Part shown: positions 5,605 through 9,850 of the stretch, piece by piece
Numbering within the stretch: the first letter of the stretch is position 1
Layout: each line of letters opens with the position of its first letter
Assembly (NCBI GenBank): GCA_036505275.1
Contig: DASXTS010000176.1
Span: 1-9,850, forward strand
Reading direction: 5' to 3'
Source of the DNA: DASXTS01 sp036505275
GTDB lineage: Bacteria; Actinomycetota; Actinomycetes; Mycobacteriales; Pseudonocardiaceae
DNA length: 9,850 nucleotides
The notes under the pieces: generated by a model
The model's input: only the letters and a program-made list of their open reading frames with translations
What the model was told of the DNA's origin: nothing
Databases searched by the model: none
Made by a program: the position numbers and the translations under genes

Positions 5605-6540
5605 TCAGGCGCTGTGGAGCAGCTTGCCCAGCGCGGCCGGCGGGTCGAGGCCCAGCTCGTCGCGCAGGATTCGCCGGTACGTCTTGTAGTGCGTGTAGGC
5701 CTCGTGCCGGTTGCCCTGCGCGATGCAGGCCCGGATCAGGATCTCGTGGGCGCTGTCCCGCAGCGGGTCGGCCTGCACCGCGGCCAGCGCGGTCTGCACC
5801 GCGGCGCCGTGGTGACCGGCGGCGGCGAGCTGGTGGGACAGCGCCTCGAGGGCGTTGAGCCGCAGCTGGCGGTACCGGTACTGGATGTCGCCGAGCCACT
5901 CGTCGTCCCAGTCGGGCAGCATGTCGTCGTAGAGGTTGAGCCGCAGCACGTCGTTCAGCAGCGCTGAGTCGGCCGTGATGTCGTTGCTGAGCACGTGGTT
6001 GGCCAGCTTGGTCGTCTGCTCCAGGTCGATGTACATGCCGACCGGCAGCTGCAGGTACGAGCTGGTGGCGTGGATGGCGCCGGGGGCGCGGCGGAACAGC
6101 CGGTACAACGCGGTGCGCAGGTTGGCGTGCGCCCGGGTGCTTGAGGTATCCGGCCACAGCGCGTGCGCGATCTGGCTGCGGGTCGCCTGGCGGCCGCGGC
6201 ACGCGACCACCGCGAGCAGCCGCTCACCGGTCTTGCCGACCTGCACCAGCTCGCCGCCGATCATCAGCCGGAACCCACCGAGCAGGTGCAGCTCCATCGG
6301 GCGGGCGCCGGCCTCCTGGCCGGACGGCTGCCGGGTCGGCGCGGCGCCGGCGGTGGCGACCGCAATGCCGGCGGTGTGGCCCACCGCAATGCCGGCGGTG
6401 GCGGCGCCGCTGACAGCGCCGGTGCGGATGGGCAGCGGCACGACATCCGCGTGCCGAGGTTCGCTGGTCCCGGCGAACCGGGCAGGCTGACCGCGGTAGG
6501 TGAACCGGTCAGCCGTCCGAAGTACAGCAGAGTCACGCAT
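5605..6540 (-). CDS. SARP/BTAD-family transcriptional regulator
   Basis: This is a Streptomyces antibiotic regulatory protein (SARP)-type activator of 311 residues. An OmpR-like winged helix starts at about residue 82 (MELHLLGGFRL) and runs to about 150, with the typical recognition part HALWPDTSSTRAHANLRTALYRLFR. The bacterial transcriptional activation (BTAD) helical domain follows at about 160-305 and ends HYKTYRRILRDELGLDPPAAL. The start at ATG 6540 is supported by GGGAGG five nucleotides upstream; the alternative Met82 has its purine-rich site too far away. This leaves an unusual 80-residue N-terminal extension rich in Ala and Gly, with an AGIAV repeat. There is no NB-ARC or TPR part as in AfsR. 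It lies 112 bp after the sigma gene and directly before the chorismate mutase and DAHP synthase genes, so it probably controls aromatic precursor supply. Direct targets are inferred. Confidence 0.92.
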   Translation of the reverse strand: MRDSAVLRTADRFTYRGQPARFAGTSEPRHADVVPLPIRTGAVSGAATAGIAVGHTAGIAVATAGAAPTRQPSGQEAGARPMELHLLGGFRLMIGGELVQVGKTGERLLAVVACRGRQATRSQIAHALWPDTSSTRAHANLRTALYRLFRRAPGAIHATSSYLQLPVGMYIDLEQTTKLANHVLSNDITADSALLNDVLRLNLYDDMLPDWDDEWLGDIQYRYRQLRLNALEALSHQLAAAGHHGAAVQTALAAVQADPLRDSAHEILIRACIAQGNRHEAYTHYKTYRRILRDELGLDPPAALGKLLHSA

Positions 6541-6545
6541 CTGGG

Positions 6546-6551
6546 CCTCCC
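6546..6551 (-). promoter_or_regulatory. Ribosome-binding site deciding the SARP start
   Basis: GGGAGG on the minus strand is followed by CCCAG and ATG (6540). It supports translation of the full N-terminal extension rather than initiation at the winged-helix domain. Confidence 0.7.
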
Positions 6552-6567
6552 ATGGCTGGCTGGATCG

Positions 6568-6596
6568 GTGATCCCAGCGATACGGAGGCGTGACGC
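6568..6596 (-). promoter_or_regulatory. Candidate SARP heptamer array upstream of the SARP gene
   Basis: On the minus strand GCGTCAC (6596-6590), CCGTATC (6585-6579) and GGATCAC (6574-6568) follow one another at 11-bp spacing with 4-bp spacers. The first is identical to the heptamers before the P450; the second and third match it at four and five of seven positions. The array ends 27 bp before the start codon, which is close for an activated promoter, so autorepression is as likely as activation. The remaining part of 6541-6652 shows no clear -10/-35 pair. Confidence 0.3.
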
Positions 6597-6652
6597 TGCT
6601 GATTTCGTTACATGATCACTTTCTTCGTTCGTGCTGGGCCCCGGGCCGCTGC

Positions 6653-7294
6653 TCAGACGGGTACCGGCTCGCGCCGCGGCGGCGCGGCGAGGTAGTTCTC
6701 GAGCGCCTGCCGCACCCGGCTGCGCGCCCGGTGCAGGAGCACCCGCTGGTTGCCGTCCTCGATCTCGAGCAGGTCGGCGACCTCGGCGGAGGTCCAGCCC
6801 TCGACGTCGCGCAGCGTGATCACCTCACGCTGACCGGGAGGCAGTTCGGCGATGGCGTCGATGACGACGCTCTTGAGCTCGCCGGAGAGCACCTTGTCCT
6901 CCGGCAGCCTGGACCAGTCACCGGGGATGGCCATCAAGCGGCCCGGATGCGGGCCGTTCTCGTCGAAGAAGCGGTCCGCCGGCAGCGCGCGGAACTCGCT
7001 GTCCTGGTCGCTCAGCGTGGAGAACGGCAGGTAGCGGGTTTCCAGCCCGGCGCGGCGGCGGGCGATGTTGACCAAGATCCGGCATACCCAGGTGCGCAGC
7101 GACGCCCGGCCGGCGAAGCCGTCCAGGCCGCGCAGCACCGCGATCCAGGTCTCCTGCACGGTCTCCTCGGCCACCGCGCGGCTCGGCGAATACATCATGG
7201 CGAGGCGCAGCAGCGTCGAATGCCATTCCGTAACCACGGTGCGAAACGCATTCTCGTCGCCATTGCGCAGCGCCTGGACATCTACCTCGGTCAT
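6653..7294 (-). CDS. ECF-type RNA polymerase sigma factor
   Basis: This is a group IV (ECF) sigma-70 factor of 213 residues. Sigma region 2 spans about residues 13-80 (AEETVQETWIAVLRGLDGF, then RASLRTWVCRILVNIARRR). A ~60-residue linker follows, and region 4 spans about 140-200 (LPPGQREVITLRDVEGWTSAE with a helix-turn-helix ending HRARSRVRQALENYL). Its ATG directly abuts the TAA stop of the zinc-finger gene upstream, so the two are almost certainly co-translated. No separate Shine-Dalgarno sequence is obvious, in keeping with coupling. It lies upstream of the SARP gene and may share its transcript. The target promoters cannot be read from this window. Confidence 0.94.
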   Translation of the reverse strand: MTEVDVQALRNGDENAFRTVVTEWHSTLLRLAMMYSPSRAVAEETVQETWIAVLRGLDGFAGRASLRTWVCRILVNIARRRAGLETRYLPFSTLSDQDSEFRALPADRFFDENGPHPGRLMAIPGDWSRLPEDKVLSGELKSVVIDAIAELPPGQREVITLRDVEGWTSAEVADLLEIEDGNQRVLLHRARSRVRQALENYLAAPPRREPVPV

Positions 7295-7540
7295 TTAGGC
7301 GACATTTTCAATCCACTCACGATACTTCGCGAGAAGGGTCGCCTCCAGCGCTTCGGACATCGGTTCCGGCGGCAACTCCGATGCCAGCCGCATGGTCACG
7401 CGGACCTCGTCGAGATAGATCTCGCAGGCCGGACAGACGTGGAGGTGGTCGATGACCTGGGTAAGGTCGTTGCCCGCCAGCGCACCCTCCAGGTACTCGG
7501 TGCTCCGCTCGACCATCACGTCGCACTCAATCTTCTCCAC
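7295..7540 (-). CDS. Small zinc-finger (zf-HC2) anti-sigma-like protein
   Basis: This 81-residue protein has the ZAS-type zinc-binding signature: Cys6, then His32-x3-Cys36-x2-Cys39, in a helix-rich N-terminal domain (ECDVMVERSTEYLEGAL, then HLHVCPACEIYL). Such domains bind and hold ECF sigma factors in the cytoplasm, and some respond to thiol oxidation. No membrane segment follows, so it is a soluble type. GTG 7540 is chosen because it retains Cys6 at the usual family distance; no strong ribosome-binding site is visible there. Its TAA touches the ATG of the sigma gene. The order zinc finger first, sigma second is the reverse of most ECF/anti-sigma pairs. It most likely restrains the adjacent sigma factor, which is inference from family and linkage. 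Confidence 0.85.
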   Translation of the reverse strand: MEKIECDVMVERSTEYLEGALAGNDLTQVIDHLHVCPACEIYLDEVRVTMRLASELPPEPMSEALEATLLAKYREWIENVA

Positions 7541-7699
7541 GATGTCATGGTGTAGCGGCTGCCTGGAAAACCACTTGACCCGCGCTGGTCAGCAACTGGA
7601 TCGAGCAGCGCACGAACCAAGAAGACACCGCAATTACCCCTGCGGCAACATTGGACCCCGCTTCGCAATTCTTCTGCTCGGAGCGAGAGGACAAGGCGC
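7541..7699. promoter_or_regulatory. Divergent promoter region, zinc-finger/sigma and MDMPI-like gene
   Basis: The 159 bp separate divergent start codons and must hold promoters for both directions. TTGACC at 7575-7580 resembles a plus-strand -35 box, but no good -10 lies 16-18 bp further. CGCAATT occurs at 7629-7635 and 7664-7670, and CACCGCA at 7626-7632 repeats the heptamer seen before the P450. No confident promoter can be assigned. Confidence 0.4.
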
Positions 7700-8503
7700 G
7701 TGACAGAGCAGTTGGGCGTGATCTCCGCCCTGATCGCCGACGGCAACGAGGTGGACCGGCTAGTGGCCGGTCTGGACGAATCCCAGTGGACGCTGCCGAC
7801 GCCGGCGCCCGGCTGGACGGTCGCACACCAGATCGCCCATCTCACAGCGACGTTCGGGCTGGCCGGGCTGGCCGCGTCGGACCCGGACGGCTTTATCGCG
7901 CTGGCCTCGACGCTCAGCGACGACTTCGACGCCAACGTGCGCGGCGCGATGGCCCCGTACCTCGCCGCGCCGCCGCCGGTGCTGCTGACCAGGTTCCGCG
8001 AGGTGCGCGCGGCCGCCGAGCGGGCGCTGGCCGCCGTGCCGCCGGAGGCGACGGTGCCCTGGCTGGTCCGCCCGCTGCCGGCGCCGGTGCTCGCCTCGGC
8101 CGGGATGATGGAGCTGTTCGGGCACGGTCAGGACATCGCCGACGCCCTCGGCGTACAGCTGGCGCGGACCGACCGCATCGGATTCCTGGTCGGCTTCGCG
8201 GTGCGGGTGTGGGACTTCGGTTACCTCGCCCGTGGCCTGCAGGTGCCGGACGTCGAGTTCCGCTTCGAGATCACGGCCCCGTCCGGGGTGCTGTGGGAGT
8301 TCGGGCCGGCCGACGCCGAGCAGCGGATCAGCGGGCCGGCCGAGGACTTCTGTCAGCTGGTGACCAGGCGCCGGCACCGCGCCGACCTCGCGGTGACCGC
8401 CTCCGGCCCCGACGCCGTGCACTGGCTGGAGATCGCCCAGGCCTACCGCGGCCCGGCCGGCGAGGGCCGCTCCCCCGGCCAGTTCGGCGCCCGCGCCGCG
8501 TAA
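7700..8503 (+). CDS. MDMPI/DinB-like metal-binding protein, TIGR03084-like
   Basis: This 267-residue protein belongs to the maleylpyruvate isomerase-like (MDMPI_N, DinB four-helix fold) family, whose known members are mycothiol-dependent. The N-terminal domain (about 1-150) shows the metal-binding triad layout: His47 in APGWTVAHQIAHL, then Glu138 and His142 in MMELFGHGQDIADAL. The C-terminal part (about 155-250) is the alpha/beta domain typical of the actinobacterial TIGR03084 group, which has no firmly known reaction. The GTG start has AAGG close by and GAGAGG nine nucleotides upstream. It is divergent from the zinc-finger/sigma operon and ends before a strong hairpin. Possible roles are thiol transfer, isomerisation of a pathway intermediate, or detoxification; none is shown by the sequence. 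Confidence 0.88.
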   Translation: MTEQLGVISALIADGNEVDRLVAGLDESQWTLPTPAPGWTVAHQIAHLTATFGLAGLAASDPDGFIALASTLSDDFDANVRGAMAPYLAAPPPVLLTRFREVRAAAERALAAVPPEATVPWLVRPLPAPVLASAGMMELFGHGQDIADALGVQLARTDRIGFLVGFAVRVWDFGYLARGLQVPDVEFRFEITAPSGVLWEFGPADAEQRISGPAEDFCQLVTRRRHRADLAVTASGPDAVHWLEIAQAYRGPAGEGRSPGQFGARAA

Positions 8504-8521
8504 CGGTCGAACCCGCACACG

Positions 8522-8564
8522 TCGGCAGCGGCGGTGGTCGGCAGGCGACCGTCGCCGCTGCCGA
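8522..8564. terminator. Bidirectional terminator hairpin
   Basis: TCGGCAGCGGCG (8522-8533) pairs perfectly with CGCCGCTGCCGA (8553-8564). Two G-U pairs continue the stem (8534/8552, 8535/8551), then GGTCG (8536-8540) pairs with CGACC (8546-8550) around a GCAGG loop. The result is a 19-bp stem with a 5-nt loop, without a U-run, placed between the convergent genes ending at 8503 and 8606. Confidence 0.75.
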
Positions 8565-8605
8565 TTCCCATGCCCCACCGGAAGTCAGCGGGGTTTGGCC
8601 CGCCG

Positions 8606-8863
8606 TCACACCCGGCCAAGGGCACGGATGGTCCGGCGGAACTGGTCGAAGTAGCGCTCGCAGCCATCGCACTCGGCGAGGTGCCCGATGAAGCCGCGCT
8701 CGGTCTCGGTGTCCAACGCCCCGTCGAGGAACGCGGTCACCAGCTCCACCAGCTCGGCGCAGCTCATGCCGTCGGTCATTGCGTCGGTCATCGCGTCGGT
8801 CATCGCGTCGGTCATCGCGTCGGTCATTGCGTCGGTCATTGCGTTGGTCATTGCGTTGCTCAT
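8606..8863 (-). CDS. Second zf-HC2 zinc-finger protein with (MTDA)n N-terminus
   Basis: This 85-residue protein has an anti-sigma-like zinc-finger domain after about residue 33: Cys35 in MSCAELVELVTAFLDGAL, then His61-x3-Cys65-x2-Cys68 (HLAECDGCERYFDQFRRTIRAL). No membrane helix is present. The first 32 residues are a four-residue repeat: MSNA, MTNA, five MTDA and MTDG, encoded by 12-bp DNA units. I chose ATG 8863 because GAGGG lies just upstream (3-nt gap to the ATG) and it is 20 bp after the FMN reductase stop; eight more in-frame ATG codons follow, each without a ribosome-binding site of its own. It closes the operon with the thiamine-diphosphate enzyme and FMN reductase genes. No sigma gene is adjacent in that operon; the ECF factor at 6653-7294 is a possible partner. 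Any redox or zinc-sensing role is inference. Confidence 0.82.
   Translation of the reverse strand: MSNAMTNAMTDAMTDAMTDAMTDAMTDAMTDGMSCAELVELVTAFLDGALDTETERGFIGHLAECDGCERYFDQFRRTIRALGRV
8765..8863 (-). repeat. 12-bp tandem repeat at a gene start
   Basis: Eight units of ATGACCGACGCG-type DNA run on the minus strand and end in a ninth ATG at 8767-8765. The first two units have AAC for GAC, the first AGC for ACC, and the last GGC for GCG. Since 12 is divisible by three, copy-number change would leave the zinc-finger frame intact and only alter the length of the N-terminal tail. Confidence 0.95.
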
Positions 8864-8883
8864 TGGCCCTCGGCCGGCCCGGC

Positions 8884-9594
8884 TCAGCGGTGCTCGGGGT
8901 TCTCGTAGTCGTAGCGGCATCCGGCGTCCCACCCGGCCCGCTGGTTGCCGTGCGCGGGGATGCCCCCGGCGTCCCTGAGCATCCGCGCGAGATGAATCAG
9001 GTTCCAGGTCATGAACGTGGTGTTGCGGTTGGTGAAGTCGTTCTCGGGGCCGCCGGAGCCGGGGTCCAGGTAGGAGGGGCCGGGGCCGGCCGGGCCGATC
9101 CACCCCGCGTCGGCCTGCGGCGGGATGGTGTAGCCGAGGTGCTGCAGGCTGTACAGCACGTTCATCGCGCAGTGCTTGACCCCGTCCTCGTTGCCGGTGA
9201 TCAGGCAGCCGGCCACCCGGCCGTAGTAGGCGTACTGGCCGGCCTCGTTGAGCAGGTGCGAGCAGCCGTACAGCCGCTCGATCACCCGCTTGGTCACCGA
9301 GCTGTTGTCGCCGAGCCAGATCGGACCGGCGATCACCAGGATGTCCGCGGCCATCACCCGACGGTAGATGGCCGGCCAATCGTCGCTCGGCCAGCCGTGC
9401 TCGGTCATGTCCGGCCAGACCCCGGTGGCGATGTCATGGTCGATCGCGCGCAGCACCTCGACCTGCACGCCGTGCTTACTCATGATCGACGTACTGACGT
9501 CGACCAGACCCTGGGTGTGGCTGCGCTCCGGCGAGCGCTTGAGTGTGCAGTTGATGAACAGCGCGGTGAGGGCGTCGTAACGCGGCTCGGTCAT
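8884..9594 (-). CDS. Flavodoxin-fold NAD(P)H-dependent FMN reductase
   Basis: This 236-residue protein belongs to the FMN_red / flavodoxin-like family, which uses NAD(P)H to reduce flavin or quinones, or supplies reduced flavin to partner enzymes. The N-terminal beta strand and phosphate loop (ALFINCTLKRSPERSHT, about 11-27), the flavin-contact segment AGPIWLGDNSSVTKRVIERL (about 89-108) and the YYGRVAGCLITGNEDG strand-loop (about 123-138) fit the fold. The open frame starts at 9615, but ATG 9594 has AAAGGA four nucleotides upstream and matches the expected N-terminus. It begins 17 bp after the thiamine-diphosphate enzyme and ends 20 bp before the zinc-finger gene, so the three form an operon. 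The C-terminal 60 residues are Gly/Pro/Asn-rich and less typical. The substrate is unknown. Confidence 0.88.
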   Translation of the reverse strand: MTEPRYDALTALFINCTLKRSPERSHTQGLVDVSTSIMSKHGVQVEVLRAIDHDIATGVWPDMTEHGWPSDDWPAIYRRVMAADILVIAGPIWLGDNSSVTKRVIERLYGCSHLLNEAGQYAYYGRVAGCLITGNEDGVKHCAMNVLYSLQHLGYTIPPQADAGWIGPAGPGPSYLDPGSGGPENDFTNRNTTFMTWNLIHLARMLRDAGGIPAHGNQRAGWDAGCRYDYENPEHR

Positions 9595-9611
9595 GGCGTC
9601 CTTTCTCGAAA

Positions 9612-9850
9612 TCACAGCAGTTCGGGGTCCTGCTCAACGCACAGCAGCGCCGGGCCGTCAGCGGCGAACAGCTCGCGCATGGCGGCGTCGAGCTGCTCGC
9701 GGCGCTCGACGCGGATGCCGGTGGCGCCGCACAGCCTCGCATATGCCGCCCAGTCCGGATTCTGCAGAGACGTGTGCCAGACCGGGGGCGGCGGCGGAGA
9801 CCCCGCGGCCGCGGTCGTCGGCCGCCCGGCGGGCCTTCTCCGCCCGCCAG
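9612..9850 (-). CDS. Thiamine-diphosphate-dependent enzyme, C-terminal fragment
   Basis: Only the 3' end lies in the window; the TGA is at 9614-9612. The last ~56 residues (from WHTSLQNPDWAAYARLCG, through GIRVERREQLDAAMRELFAADGPALLCVE, to DPELL) match the end of the TPP-binding C-terminal domain of the acetolactate synthase / pyruvate oxidase / decarboxylase family, where an NPDF-type motif is followed by a GxxGxxV strand and a final acidic strand. Upstream of about 9790 this frame becomes a low-complexity Pro/Arg stretch with AGA and AGG codons, while the neighbouring frame (codons from 9849) reads a normal-looking WRAEKARRAADDRG. A 1-bp frameshift at the G5/(CGG)3 tract (9784-9797) is therefore likely. 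The reaction may be decarboxylation or carboligation of a 2-oxo acid; the exact type cannot be told. Confidence 0.75.
   Translation of the reverse strand, partial: GGRRRPAGRPTTAAAGSPPPPPVWHTSLQNPDWAAYARLCGATGIRVERREQLDAAMRELFAADGPALLCVEQDPELL

Noticed and set aside
6590..7555. Plus-strand open frame opposite the sigma and zinc-finger genes
   Set aside because: Covers two conserved genes antisense and shows no domain.
7575..7580. TTGACC as a strong sigma-70 -35 box for the MDMPI-like gene
   Set aside because: No acceptable -10 sequence lies 16-18 bp downstream.
7651..8691. Plus-strand open frame overlapping the MDMPI-like gene
   Set aside because: Arg/Pro-rich out-of-frame reading that passes through the 19-bp terminator hairpin.
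8765..8863. CRISPR array
   Set aside because: Units are 12 bp, directly abutting and coding, without spacers.
1..9850. tRNA, rRNA or riboswitch
   Set aside because: No cloverleaf, rRNA-like or known riboswitch core was recognised on either strand; the intergenic gaps are short and contain only the hairpins listed.

Overview
The window is GC-rich actinomycete DNA. GC-rich third codon positions, GTG starts, a SARP-type regulator, zinc-finger anti-sigma-like proteins and a mycothiol-linked enzyme family all point to an Amycolatopsis, Streptomyces or similar actinobacterium. Its gene content looks like one part of a specialised-metabolite gene cluster: pathway-type regulator, dedicated aromatic precursor supply, cytochrome P450 and exporter. 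No PKS, NRPS or other scaffold enzyme lies in the window, so the product cannot be named.

Layout. Positions 1-532 hold a tandem duplication of about 257 bp that contains proline/alanine-rich coding-like sequence and two copies of a stem-loop, followed by a strong hairpin that ends the next gene. An MMPL-family exporter (minus strand, 533-2632) diverges from a cytochrome P450 (plus strand, 2857-4080). The 224 bp between them carry two GCGTCAC heptamers 11 bp apart, the layout of a SARP operator. The P450 converges on a minus-strand series, read from right to left: zinc-finger protein (7540-7295), ECF sigma factor (7294-6653), SARP/BTAD regulator (6540-5605), AroH-type chorismate mutase (5545-5180) and type I-beta DAHP synthase (5138-4095). 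A plus-strand MDMPI/DinB-like metal-binding enzyme (7700-8503) diverges from that series. On the right, a second minus-strand operon contains the 3' end of a thiamine-diphosphate enzyme, a flavodoxin-fold NAD(P)H:FMN reductase and a second small zinc-finger protein with an unusual (Met-Thr-Asp-Ala)n N-terminus.

How the genes may work together (inference). DAHP synthase commits carbon to the shikimate pathway and chorismate mutase pulls chorismate to prephenate, so the pair would feed a phenylalanine-, tyrosine- or arylpyruvate-derived building block. The SARP gene sits directly upstream of this pair, and SARP-like heptamers also precede the P450. The P450 would tailor the product and the MMPL protein export it. 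The sigma factor and two zinc-finger proteins form a further regulatory layer.

Most notable points: a metal-ligand Glu-to-Asp change in the DAHP synthase; a Trp in place of the conserved heme-loop Phe of the P450; candidate SARP boxes with correct 11-bp phasing; a 12-bp repeat giving nine in-frame ATG codons at the start of a zinc-finger gene; a probable frame switch in the thiamine-diphosphate enzyme; and a duplicated gene 3' end at the left edge.
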